Shown in pieces: positions 42,752 to 51,256 of a stretch of DNA of 64,000 bases. The number at the start of each line of letters is the position of its first letter. Within the stretch, counting starts at the first letter, position 1. Below the pieces are notes generated by a model. The model searched no databases and had not been told where the DNA came from. It worked only from the letters and a program-made list of their open reading frames with translations. The stretch covers positions 1 to 64,000 of the forward strand of contig OZ243946.1 of the NCBI GenBank assembly GCA_965214285.1, written 5' to 3'. Origin of the DNA: G963422745 sp965214285. Its GTDB lineage: Bacteria; Actinomycetota; Acidimicrobiia; Acidimicrobiales; Aldehydirespiratoraceae. The position numbers and the translations under genes were made by a program.

Positions 42752-43564
42752 GTGACCCCGGCGGGATCAGCCGCTCCGCAAGGGCCGGCGTCCCCGGAGG
42801 CCGCGCGGCGGCCACTGCTGGAAGGCCTGTGCGCGGTGGTCACCGGCGCCAGCAGCGGGATCGGCGCAGCCGTCGCCCGCCGCTTCGCCGACGAGGGCGC
42901 CCAGGTGCTCGCCGTGAGCCGCAGCCAGAGCCGGATCGACGGCGCGCGCTGGCAGCGCTGCGACGTGCGAATCCCGGCTGAGGTCGACGCCGCCGTGGCT
43001 TCGGCGGTCGATGCCTTCGGCCGCCTCGACGTGATCGTGAACAACGCAGGCGTGCAGCTCGAGAAGACCGTGGACTCCACCAGCGACGACGACTACGACG
43101 CCGTGATGGACGTCAACGTGCGCGGCGTCTTCAACTGCTGTCGGGCCGCGGTCCGCCAGATGAAGGCCCAGGGAGGCGGGGTCATCGTCAACATCGGCTC
43201 GGTGGCGGGCAACGCCGCCGATCACAACATGGCCGTCTACAACGCCTCCAAGGGGGCGGTGCATGCGCTGACCCGGGCCATCGCCGTGGACCACGGCCCC
43301 GACGGCATCCGCTGCAACGCCATCAGCCCCGGCTGGATCGTCACCGAGATGGCCGAGGCGGCCTTCGCCCTGGCCGACAACCCCGACCGGGCACGGGCTG
43401 CGGCCGTCGCACGCCATCCGCTGGGCCGCATGGGCACCCCCGACGACGTGGCGGGGCTGGCGGTTTTCCTGGCATCCGCGGACGCGGCGTTCGTGTCCGG
43501 CGCCTGTCTCACCGTCGACGGCGCGCTGACCGCCCAGAGCCCGATCTCGCCCGCCGACGGCTGA
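42752..43564 (+). CDS. SDR-family oxidoreductase
   Basis: 270 residues. TGASSGIG cofactor loop, NNAGV, catalytic Ser in NIGSVAG, YNASK, and the C-terminal FVSGACLTVDGA. GTG start, 55 bp after the TetR gene on the same strand, possibly co-transcribed. Substrate unknown. Confidence 0.87.
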   Translation: MTPAGSAAPQGPASPEAARRPLLEGLCAVVTGASSGIGAAVARRFADEGAQVLAVSRSQSRIDGARWQRCDVRIPAEVDAAVASAVDAFGRLDVIVNNAGVQLEKTVDSTSDDDYDAVMDVNVRGVFNCCRAAVRQMKAQGGGVIVNIGSVAGNAADHNMAVYNASKGAVHALTRAIAVDHGPDGIRCNAISPGWIVTEMAEAAFALADNPDRARAAAVARHPLGRMGTPDDVAGLAVFLASADAAFVSGACLTVDGALTAQSPISPADG

Positions 43565-43588
43565 GGCCCGCCCGGCGGCAGTGCCTTG

Positions 43589-43951
43589 CTACGGGTACAC
43601 CTCGGGGTTGTCGAGGGGCACGTTGAGCCACTCGATCACCTGGCGCACCTGCTCGTAGGCACCCAGGCGCGCCTCGTCGCTGCCGACAGCCTCTGCCGCC
43701 GCGAAGGGCTCGCGCAGGCGCCGGGCCATGCGCGGGCCGAGCTCCAGGAGCCCGTTGCTGCCCTCGGTCGCCCAGCGGCACAGCACGTAGTGGACGATCG
43801 CCCCGACAGGCACGTCGATGCTCTCGGCGAGGTTCGTGATCGTGGTCAGCGGGTCCAGACGGGCATGGGCGGCGATGTCGGCCTTGAAGTTGGCGTCTGG
43901 GTCGTCCGCGGGCCAGGGGCCGCTCCAGCCGCTCAGGGTGACGGTGGTCAT
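43589..43951 (-). CDS. Conserved actinobacterial hypothetical protein (DUF6027-like)
   Basis: 120 residues with WPADDPDANFKADIAAHARL, LTTITNLAESIDVPVGAIVH and WLNVPLDNPEV. From memory this resembles the DUF6027 family, small helical proteins of unknown function; not checked. Start ATG 43951, two codons inside a possible GTG start. It is convergent with the SDR gene. Confidence 0.65.
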   Translation of the reverse strand: MTTVTLSGWSGPWPADDPDANFKADIAAHARLDPLTTITNLAESIDVPVGAIVHYVLCRWATEGSNGLLELGPRMARRLREPFAAAEAVGSDEARLGAYEQVRQVIEWLNVPLDNPEVYP

Positions 43952-44088
43952 GCGCACAGCCTGCCGGCTGCCACGCCGCCGACAGCAGTCCAGCCGGGTC
44001 CGGGCGGGCCGGCTCGGATTTGAGCCGGCGTGCGGACCTGTGATTCAATTCGCGACTGCAACTGATCGGTCACACACAGGAGTGTCCC

Positions 44089-45546
44089 TTGACTAGCAAA
44101 CTCTCTGGTCTGCGCTGGCTCGCAGCGCTATTCGCCTTGGCGCTTTTTGCAGCGGCATGCGGCGGCGGCGATGGCGACGACGAAGGAACAGTCGGCGACT
44201 CGGGCGACTCCGGGGACTCGGGCGATTCCGGGGATTCCGGGAACGGCGACGATTCAGGAGATGACGCCGACTCCGGCGATTCCGGGGACGATGCCGACTC
44301 CGGCGACGACGCCGAGGCGCCCATGGAGCTGACCGCCTCGTGGAAGGGCGTCACCGCCGACACCATCACCTTGGGCATGTCGATGCTGGACTTCGCCCTG
44401 CTGCAGGAGATGAACCTGAGCCCCGCCGGCTGGGGCGACCAGCAGGCCGTGTGGGAGGCACTGGTGGCCGACCTCAACGCCCGTGGCGGCATCAACGGGC
44501 GCATGATCGAAGCCGTCTACGACTTCTACTCGCCGCTGGGCGCAGAGGACGCCAACCGCTCCTGCGCGGTGCTCACCGAGGACAACGACATCTTCGCCAA
44601 CCTCGGCGGCTTCGTGGGCCCGGCCGGCAGCGCCGACGTGTGCATCGTCGGGCTCAACGAGACGATCATGGTCGGCGGCGAGATCACCGCGGAGGAGCTC
44701 GAGCAGGCTCGTGCGCCGTGGTTCCACGCCGGCCCGACGGTGGAGTACCAGACGATCAACCTGCTGAACCTGCTGGTGCAGACCGGCGAGGCCGACGGGG
44801 CCGTCGTCTACATGATGGGCGGCGCCGCAGCCGCCGACGAGGAGCAGTTCGTGCGCGACCAGCTCGAAGAACGCGACATCGAGGTGGTCGGCAGCCGCAT
44901 CATCGAGGCGCCCGACGGCGACACCCTCGAACAGGACCGGGAGCTGGCCGTGGCCTTCGAGGACTTCGTGTCCTCAGGCGCCAACACGCTCATGCTCTTC
45001 GGCACGCCATCGGCGCAGATCCGAGGCGCCGCTGCGGCGGGCCTGACCGGCAGCATCGCCATCTGGAGCAACGACTCGGGGGGCCTCGCCAACCTCGGCC
45101 AGACGATCGTCGACAAGTCGGTTGCCGACGGGGCGCTGACCACGACCGGCCCCACCGACGACGAGATCTTCAACGACGAGCTGTTCCAGTCGCGCTGCGT
45201 GGCGCCGGTGAAGGCCGCTGAGATCCCCGACGAGGATCTGCGCCTGCCGACCAGCTATGTGACCGGCGAGGAGAACTGGTTCAACCCGCTGCGCCGCTAC
45301 TGCATCGCCCTCGCCATCTTCGAGGCCATCGCCGGCGCCGCCGGCGCGGACCTGACCCCCGAGACATTCGAGGCGACCGCCTTCGGCGCCGAGTTCGACG
45401 ACTTCACGCTGCCGGGAATCGGCCCGGCCTCGCTGAGCCCCGACAAGCTCGGCGCCCAGGACGGCCTGCGCCTGTCGCAGTTCGACCACAGCGTCGGCGA
45501 CGGCGCGCTCGTGCCTGTCACCGAGCTGCTCGACGCCTTCGAGTAG
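44089..45546 (+). CDS. Solute-binding lipoprotein, branched-chain amino-acid transporter type
   Basis: 485 residues from TTG 44089 with AGGAG 6 nt upstream. Signal peptide and lipobox (LFAAAC), then a linker of about ten GDSGDS/GDDADS repeats, then a type-I periplasmic binding fold (WEALVADLNARGGINGRMIE; GGFVGPAGSADV). LivJ-type proteins deliver amino acids, amides or similar to ABC permeases, but no permease or ATPase gene is adjacent, so the partner is elsewhere. The acidic repeat linker probably spans the envelope. Confidence 0.87.
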   Translation: MTSKLSGLRWLAALFALALFAAACGGGDGDDEGTVGDSGDSGDSGDSGDSGNGDDSGDDADSGDSGDDADSGDDAEAPMELTASWKGVTADTITLGMSMLDFALLQEMNLSPAGWGDQQAVWEALVADLNARGGINGRMIEAVYDFYSPLGAEDANRSCAVLTEDNDIFANLGGFVGPAGSADVCIVGLNETIMVGGEITAEELEQARAPWFHAGPTVEYQTINLLNLLVQTGEADGAVVYMMGGAAAADEEQFVRDQLEERDIEVVGSRIIEAPDGDTLEQDRELAVAFEDFVSSGANTLMLFGTPSAQIRGAAAAGLTGSIAIWSNDSGGLANLGQTIVDKSVADGALTTTGPTDDEIFNDELFQSRCVAPVKAAEIPDEDLRLPTSYVTGEENWFNPLRRYCIALAIFEAIAGAAGADLTPETFEATAFGAEFDDFTLPGIGPASLSPDKLGAQDGLRLSQFDHSVGDGALVPVTELLDAFE

Positions 45547-45647
45547 CCGGCGCCCAAGAACTCAGCGGCCTGGCCCTCAAACCTCCGGGGGCCGGCCTCA
45601 GGCGCGGCGCTTGATCCGGCCTCAGCCGCGGGGTGCGCCGGCCAGGC

Positions 45648-46466
45648 TCAGGCGCGCTGTGCGGGGTCGACTCCGTGCATCACCAGCACCGGGCCGCTGC
45701 TGTGGCGCACCGTCGCCATGGCCACGCTGCCGTGCAGCAGGCGGTCCATCCCCTTGCGGGCGTGGCCGGCCTCCACGATCAGCGCAGCCTCCACCGACGA
45801 CGCGAAGTCGGCGAGGGCCTCACCGGGCTGCTGGCTGCGCAGCGTCTCGAACTGCACCTCGCGGCCGACGAGAGGCCTGAGCCGCTCGGCCACGTTGTGA
45901 GGCAGCGCCGTGCCGACGAGGTCACGCGGGGCGCCGCTGTCGGGCGCCACCACCGACACCACCCACGGCACGAGATCGAGGGCCACGGTCCAGGCGCCCG
46001 CCAGGCCCAGGGCCTCCTCGGCGAAGTCGCTGCCGTCGACGGCCACCAGCAGCGAGGCCCCCTGCGGCATGGCTGTGTCGGCCCGCGGCCCGTAGATCAG
46101 CACCGGCGTGGTGGTGGAGGCCAGGATGTCGTCGGCGGTGCTGCCCAGCAGTGCCGCGCTGCGGCCGTGCCCGGTGCCTGCCATCACCACCAGGCTGCCG
46201 GGCTCGGCGTTGACCAAAGCGCCGATGTGGGCGCCCACGGAGTCGTCGCCGGCGACCATCACGTTTGCCGTGGCCCGCTCGGCCCAGGGCGCAGCCTGCA
46301 TGTGCGCGGCCATGCGCTCCGCGGTCTCGGCGCGCACGCCGTCCGAGCGCACGACGGTGACGATCTCGAGCGGGCAGTCCCACCGCTCCGCCAGCCCCGC
46401 GGCCGCGTCGGCCACGTCGTAGCTGCGCGACGAGCCGTCGACGGGTACGAAGATTCGCTGGTACAT
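45648..46466 (-). CDS. Tandem universal stress protein (UspA)
   Basis: 272 residues in two Usp domains. The first begins RIFVPVDGSSRSYDVADAAA and ends in the ATP-type loop GTGHGRSAALLGSTAD. The second begins SLLVAVDGSDFAEEAL and ends GHARKGMDRLLHGSVA. TAGTGT lies 6 nt before the ATG. Stand-alone stress gene, convergent with the solute-binding lipoprotein gene. Confidence 0.92.
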   Translation of the reverse strand: MYQRIFVPVDGSSRSYDVADAAAGLAERWDCPLEIVTVVRSDGVRAETAERMAAHMQAAPWAERATANVMVAGDDSVGAHIGALVNAEPGSLVVMAGTGHGRSAALLGSTADDILASTTTPVLIYGPRADTAMPQGASLLVAVDGSDFAEEALGLAGAWTVALDLVPWVVSVVAPDSGAPRDLVGTALPHNVAERLRPLVGREVQFETLRSQQPGEALADFASSVEAALIVEAGHARKGMDRLLHGSVAMATVRHSSGPVLVMHGVDPAQRA

Positions 46467-46475
46467 GCCCCAACA

Positions 46476-47540
46476 CTATGGCCGCCCGCCGGCGTGGCGC
46501 TGCCCGAAGCGGTAGATGGGATCGGCTGTGCCGTAGGCGGAGCGGAGCTCGTCGTCCAGATCCCGAGCAAGCCCAGCGGCGTCGGGCGCGCTCTGCGCTA
46601 TCCGCAGCAGCCGGTCGTCGTCGATGATCTCGGCTTCGAGAGCGTCGGTCAGCCCGAGCACGATCTCCATCGACTCTGCTGCCAGCGCCGTCTTCTCGGC
46701 TTTGCTGATGTCGGGCAGGAAGTGCAGATCCTCGTAGATCAACAGCGCCTCATCCTCGGAGAACACGTCGTGCAGGCGGTGCCCAAGTCCGACGAACGCC
46801 GGCTCTTCGCCGTAGGGCGTCGAGATCAACTGCTGCGGTCTGGGACGGTGAGCCGCCATGCAGACGACGATCCGCGCCAGCTCGCTGATCTCCGGGGCAA
46901 GCTGAGGCGCCAGCCTGCGCAGGTCGTACAGATCCCGTATCAGCATCCTCTGATACCAGCGCCCCAGCTTGCCCGCTGCGTTCTCGAGGACGGGCATCAC
47001 CGGAAGCCAGTCGCCCGCAGGCTGGCTGTAAGTGTCGTCGCAGGGCATGGGCATCATCCGGCGCATCTCGGGCAGCATCAGGCGAGGCTTCTGGCTGAGA
47101 TCCAGGTGCACGACGTCTTGACCGTTGGGGAAAAGGCTGCTCTCGATCAGAAGTCTGCCGTTGCGGGCATCGGTCAGGTAGGGGAAGAAGGCAAACGGCC
47201 CGGACTTCGTCCCGTTCATGCTCTCCCAGAACACCCTCTCGACTCCTTCGGGCACGCCGAAGTCCAAGTCCACCGACATGCGCGAGTCGGCGCCGAACCT
47301 TGTCTTCCTCAAGGCAGTGCCGCCCACGAACTCGACCTGTCGCTGGGGCAGGAACGCCCTACAGCGATAGGCAGCGATCAGGAAGTGCCCGAACGCCAAG
47401 TCTCGTACGGCGCGGACGTAGTACCTGAGCTTCCGCGTCGGGATGCCCGTCCCGACCGGATCCAGGCCGTAGGCCTCAGCGACCTCTTCGATCGACAAGT
47501 CCCGACTGCGCCGCCGGCGTTGTCGTCGGGCAGCAGTCAC
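46476..47540 (-). CDS. AbiEii-family nucleotidyltransferase toxin
   Basis: 354 residues. Nucleotidyltransferase motif VEFVGGTALRKTRFGADSRM then SVDLDFGVP (Gly73-Gly74, Asp91, Asp93). The distal motif KLGRWYQRMLIRDLYDLRRL is typical of AbiEii/AbiGii. It overlaps the upstream AbiEi-like gene by four bases. AbiE modules abort phage infection through a bacteriostatic toxin. Confidence 0.88.
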   Translation of the reverse strand: MTAARRQRRRRSRDLSIEEVAEAYGLDPVGTGIPTRKLRYYVRAVRDLAFGHFLIAAYRCRAFLPQRQVEFVGGTALRKTRFGADSRMSVDLDFGVPEGVERVFWESMNGTKSGPFAFFPYLTDARNGRLLIESSLFPNGQDVVHLDLSQKPRLMLPEMRRMMPMPCDDTYSQPAGDWLPVMPVLENAAGKLGRWYQRMLIRDLYDLRRLAPQLAPEISELARIVVCMAAHRPRPQQLISTPYGEEPAFVGLGHRLHDVFSEDEALLIYEDLHFLPDISKAEKTALAAESMEIVLGLTDALEAEIIDDDRLLRIAQSAPDAAGLARDLDDELRSAYGTADPIYRFGQRHAGGRP

Positions 47541-48616
47541 CGCAGCCGGCTCTCGCTCAGGGGTGCTGCTCCAGCGGTTGCGGCGCTGTCGCTGTCGGCT
47601 GGATCCAGCTCCGCCGGGTAGCCGTCGGGCAGTTCGGGCGGTGCCGGGCAGCCGTCAGGCCGGCCGGATCGGTAGGCGAGCACCGCCCACGCGGGCAGAT
47701 GCGCTCCGTAGCGGGCCGTGCGGAAACCCAGCAGGTCGTCGACCGTGAAGTCCCAGAGCTGCAGATCGGGATGCCAGATCGGCGGGCTGTCAGGCCGCTG
47801 ACGCCTGCGTTCGGAGCGCGCTGCGGGGCTGCTTCCGGCCTCGTTGAAGTAGTAGGGGCCGGAGCCGCCCGGAGCAGCGGCGAGCAGCGCGGCAGCCAGG
47901 TCACGGCGACAGCCGTAGCGCAGCAGCAGACAGGTCCGCATCCACACAGACCGCGGCTGCCCCTGCAGTTCTGCGGCCAGGTGCTCGGCCACAGACGCAT
48001 GCGACAAATCCCACAGGTAGTCGTGCATCTCCGTGAGCGCGTAGCGACGCGGGCGGGCGGCGATGTAGACGATCTCCGTCTCGTAGCGCCAGCACGGCGC
48101 CATGCCGTGCCACAGCAACGGCGTGCGCACGTCCCAGCGGTGGATGCGGCTCAGCGACGCCTTGCCTTCGCTCAGCAGCCCCGCGGGGACGGCCGCTCTC
48201 GGCGGCAGGCAGTACTGCACGACGCTGCTCTCCCTGGCAACCCAGCCTTCATTGGTGGGCAGCATGCGCGGCCCCTGCGTGGCCCTGGAGCCGGGGCTGG
48301 CGTGCAGATGCGCTACCAAGTCGGGATCGCCGACGGCGTACAGGCCGGGACTGCCGATCAGGAAGCCGACGCCTCTGGTCGTGCTGGGCGCGACCTGCCC
48401 GGCCTCGGTAAGGGCTCTGTAGGCACGCTTGGGCGAGGGCACCCCGAGCGTGCCCAGCGACCGTGCCGACACCACGACCACGCCGGCGGAGATCAGCCAG
48501 CCGGCCAGAAGATCGGGACTCGAAGCCGGTGCCGGCGGCATCGGGGAGCCCGGCACAGGCGGCTGGGGCGGCACCTCGGACAGGAACGACCGCGGGATCT
48601 TGAGCTTCGCAGACAT
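47537..48616 (-). CDS. AbiEi-like antitoxin
   Basis: 359 residues, first gene of the pair. The N-terminal part has a winged-helix-like region (LGVPSPKRAYRALTEAGQVA, GVGFLIGSPGLYAVG). The C-terminal domain (WDFTVDDLLGFRTARYGAHL) fits the AbiEi architecture, though similarity is weak and the call leans on the 4-nt overlap with AbiEii. TATACT lies 7 nt before ATG 48616, the strongest leaderless -10 in the region. It is divergent from the next gene by only 25 bp. Confidence 0.75.
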   Translation of the reverse strand: MSAKLKIPRSFLSEVPPQPPVPGSPMPPAPASSPDLLAGWLISAGVVVVSARSLGTLGVPSPKRAYRALTEAGQVAPSTTRGVGFLIGSPGLYAVGDPDLVAHLHASPGSRATQGPRMLPTNEGWVARESSVVQYCLPPRAAVPAGLLSEGKASLSRIHRWDVRTPLLWHGMAPCWRYETEIVYIAARPRRYALTEMHDYLWDLSHASVAEHLAAELQGQPRSVWMRTCLLLRYGCRRDLAAALLAAAPGGSGPYYFNEAGSSPAARSERRRQRPDSPPIWHPDLQLWDFTVDDLLGFRTARYGAHLPAWAVLAYRSGRPDGCPAPPELPDGYPAELDPADSDSAATAGAAPLSESRLR

Positions 48617-48641
48617 GGCCCTGAGTATAGCAAACCTACTT
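48617..48641. promoter_or_regulatory. Short divergent control region of the AbiE operon
   Basis: 25 bp, A/T-rich, with the minus-strand -10 TATACT and the partial symmetry AGTA...TACT. Too short for two independent full promoters, so the divergent genes must share control DNA or the plus-strand gene is transcribed from further upstream. Confidence 0.4.
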
Positions 48642-49076
48642 ATGGGCACCTCTTTGGACAGGTTCACGTTCATCGACGAGGACCAGCCGAAAGGGTGGGC
48701 GCTGTTGGAGTACGACACCGACGGCTCTGTGTGCGACACCCACATGCAGGTCGACGCCAGGCGGTTCGCGACGTTGGCGCCCGGCGATGACCCTGAGAGG
48801 TTCGAGCCGGGGACTTTGGTGCGGGTGGTCTGCGGCGACGGGACCGCTGCGGGGGATGTGAACCGTGAACGGATCGCTGATGCGGGGCTGGTGCTTGTGG
48901 GGGTGAGCGTGGACCATGTTGACCGTGACTTGGGGCCGTATGCGGGGTCAGCGCCGGCGGAGCCGGTGCTGTCGCCTGGCGGGCTGCTTGAGGAATGGTG
49001 CGAGGCGGAGGGCCTTGAAGGCGACGACATGTACGCTGTGCTCGACAAGGCGAACGCTTTGCTCGGCTGGCAGTGA
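48642..49076 (+). CDS. Hypothetical acidic protein divergent from the AbiE operon
   Basis: 144 residues from ATG 48642: FTFIDEDQPKGWALLEYDTD, then LVRVVCGDGTAAGDVNRERI, then the acidic helical end EEWCEAEGLEGDDMYAVLDK. No recognised family, signal or membrane segment. Longer upstream frames would read through the AbiEi gene and were rejected. Codon use (more T in third positions) differs from housekeeping neighbours, suggesting transfer. Confidence 0.6.
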   Translation: MGTSLDRFTFIDEDQPKGWALLEYDTDGSVCDTHMQVDARRFATLAPGDDPERFEPGTLVRVVCGDGTAAGDVNRERIADAGLVLVGVSVDHVDRDLGPYAGSAPAEPVLSPGGLLEEWCEAEGLEGDDMYAVLDKANALLGWQ

Positions 49077-49083
49077 CCGAACC

Positions 49084-50490
49084 TCAGATGGCTGACATGA
49101 AAACGCAGACCGGCCACGGCGAGTCGGGGTGGTCGCCGGGGTCGTCGGGGTGCGGCGTCCATTCCCATTCGCCTGCCGGCACGTCCAGGGTGTAGTCCCA
49201 GTCGGGGGGTTGCAGCACCCAGTATTTGTCGGGGGGCGGTTCGAACTGCCGAACCGCGTTGGGGTTCGCGCCTGGCGCCCAGCCGCCTTGCCCTGGTCGT
49301 GCCCAAGGGTGAATCCACGGGTGCGGCACAATCGAATGGTCAGCTTCGTACGCGGCCTGTCGGGCTGTGTTGGTGTCGGGCAGATGGTCGAGCGCGTCGT
49401 AGTTCGCCCATGCGCCGTGGTAGCAGGAGTCTTTGCACCTGTCGAGGACAGGGTTCGGTTTGTCGTTGACGATGCCGTCGGTCGTGTTGAGCTTGTGGAC
49501 TGCCGGATCGCACGGGCCGCCGTTCTTGTCGATGTGCCAGATGCAGTCGTCCACGAGGCCGGCCGACCAAAGGATGTCTCCGTTGGGGCGGAGCCACATG
49601 GCTACGTCGGCGGTGCCGTGGAAGTCGTTGACCGACACCACCTGATCGATGCCCATCGTGTCCTGCCAGAGAACGATCTGCCCTGGCGTGTTTGAGACAT
49701 CCGAAAACGACTTCAACGCATCCGCGGACCAGCCCTGCATCTCGTTGTGCGTGTTCCGCGTGTCGAGACCGAGGAGCCGCGCTTCCCTGTCGTGGTAGTC
49801 GAGCCACGCCGCGATCAGTTCGTCGCCTGTCTTGCCGTTGTGGTCTTCGGGTTTCACGCAGATGCCGAACACCTCGTGGCGATCGGGGGAGTTCTCCTGC
49901 GCAGGCGGCACGTGATCGCGCCTGGCCGGCGGGTCCGGCGGCGGGTCGTCGCCGTGCAGCCCTCTACGCGTCGAGCCGATGTTGAGATGCTCGCCGAAGA
50001 ACCTGAACTGCCGGACGCTCCAGGGGTAAAGCGGCGGCGGAGGTGAGTGCCCGCAGTCCAGCCCCTCCAGGCCCTGCCATTCAGGGCACGACGACACCGC
50101 GATAGCTCCGCGGTTCCAGACAGTCGCTGTGCCGCGGCGGTCGATGTTCGGCTCGAACCTCCACGGCTGTTCCAGCAACAGGATCTGCCGGCTGCCTTCC
50201 GCCTCGCGTGTGGTCCAATAACCCGGATCCCATATAGGAGTGTCCGCGTGGATGCGGTAGCTGTCAGGCCACAGGCAAGGGTCGGTCCCAGGACGCTCAT
50301 CCCTGTTGTCGTACCTGCCTTTGTCGTCGGCGGGCCGGCACAGCCACGGGTTGTAATGCCAGACCAGATTGGCGGTGACCCACACAACCTCCGCCCCGTT
50401 TCTTCCCTGCATCACAGAGTCGTCGTGATGCCCGACCGCGGGCGGAGCCAGCAGGCACAAGATCATCAGACACAGAACCGCTCGAAGCAT
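49084..50490 (-). CDS. Secreted Trp/His/Pro-rich protein, function unknown
   Basis: 468 residues. Cleavable signal peptide MLRAVLCLMILCLLAPPAVG then HHDD. The mature part is rich in Trp, His, Pro and Asp, with about ten Cys likely forming disulfides (for example WLCRPADDKGR, SSCPEWQGLEGLDCGH, DRCKDSCYHGAWANYD). No catalytic motif recognised. TAAACT lies 7 nt before the ATG. The base composition is less GC-rich than the core genes. Confidence 0.65.
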   Translation of the reverse strand: MLRAVLCLMILCLLAPPAVGHHDDSVMQGRNGAEVVWVTANLVWHYNPWLCRPADDKGRYDNRDERPGTDPCLWPDSYRIHADTPIWDPGYWTTREAEGSRQILLLEQPWRFEPNIDRRGTATVWNRGAIAVSSCPEWQGLEGLDCGHSPPPPLYPWSVRQFRFFGEHLNIGSTRRGLHGDDPPPDPPARRDHVPPAQENSPDRHEVFGICVKPEDHNGKTGDELIAAWLDYHDREARLLGLDTRNTHNEMQGWSADALKSFSDVSNTPGQIVLWQDTMGIDQVVSVNDFHGTADVAMWLRPNGDILWSAGLVDDCIWHIDKNGGPCDPAVHKLNTTDGIVNDKPNPVLDRCKDSCYHGAWANYDALDHLPDTNTARQAAYEADHSIVPHPWIHPWARPGQGGWAPGANPNAVRQFEPPPDKYWVLQPPDWDYTLDVPAGEWEWTPHPDDPGDHPDSPWPVCVFMSAI

Positions 50491-50635
50491 TGACAGCAGT
50501 TTAGTGCCAGAAACCCGCCGCCGGTTGTTTGCGGCCCTTGCAGAAGGCTTCACGCACAGCCGGTTCTCTGGCCCGACATCGGGCAGGTGCGCTGCCGGTG
50601 AGGTTTTCGGTCGGCGGGAAGGTACGATGCCGGCC

Positions 50636-51256
50636 ATGCGCAGAGTCCTGCTTTTTGTGGCTGTTCTTGTCGCTGCCTGTTCCGGCGGCAGCGACACCCT
50701 GGAAACAGAAACCCCGGGCGTCGAAGCCGACGCGTCCGCTACCGAGCCGGAGACGGTTGACGGGGACGCTGATGCCGTGGACGCTGCGCCCGATGACGCC
50801 CCTGAGCCGGCTGACAGCGACGACCCGGCTGCCGTCCCGTCGACCACGGAGGCGTCTTCGTCTCTGCCGGCGACGACCGTTTCGACCACTGAAGCTCCTT
50901 CGACGACTGTTCCGGCGACGACCCGCCCCCCGAGGACCACGATCGGCCCGCCGACCACAGTCGCGACGCAGCCGACTGGTCCTGCCAAAGCCGACTCCAC
51001 CACACCGACACTCGCTCCGGAGGACACAACCGACACCGACGGCGGCAACGCTCCCGACACCGAGCCGTCTCCGGCGTATGTACCCCCACAAAAAGGTCAG
51101 GTGCAAATCGTCAACGGCATCACATACACGATTGTCAACGTCCCTTACCAGATGGACGACGGGCGTTGGTGGGTCTGCGAGCTGGTGGAGTACCCGCCAC
51201 CGTCAGAGGTCAAGCCGCGGACGGAATGCGGCCCGGTGGGGCGGAAGACCAACTGA
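50636..51256 (+). CDS. Lipoprotein with Thr/Pro-rich linker
   Basis: 206 residues. Short signal peptide ending in lipobox LVAAC, an acidic segment, then a long Thr/Pro linker (STTEAPSTTVPATTRPPRTT). The last ~65 residues form a small domain (QIVNGITYTIVNVPYQMDDG, WWVCELVEYPPP). TACGAT lies 7 nt before ATG 50636; an in-frame ATG at 50627 is the alternative. Divergent from the secreted protein gene; similar envelope roles are possible. Confidence 0.65.
   Translation: MRRVLLFVAVLVAACSGGSDTLETETPGVEADASATEPETVDGDADAVDAAPDDAPEPADSDDPAAVPSTTEASSSLPATTVSTTEAPSTTVPATTRPPRTTIGPPTTVATQPTGPAKADSTTPTLAPEDTTDTDGGNAPDTEPSPAYVPPQKGQVQIVNGITYTIVNVPYQMDDGRWWVCELVEYPPPSEVKPRTECGPVGRKTN

Noticed and set aside
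48429..48641. N-terminal extension of the acidic protein gene at 48642
   Set aside because: The extension is antisense to the abiEi 5' end and low-complexity; ATG 48642 gives a sensible protein.
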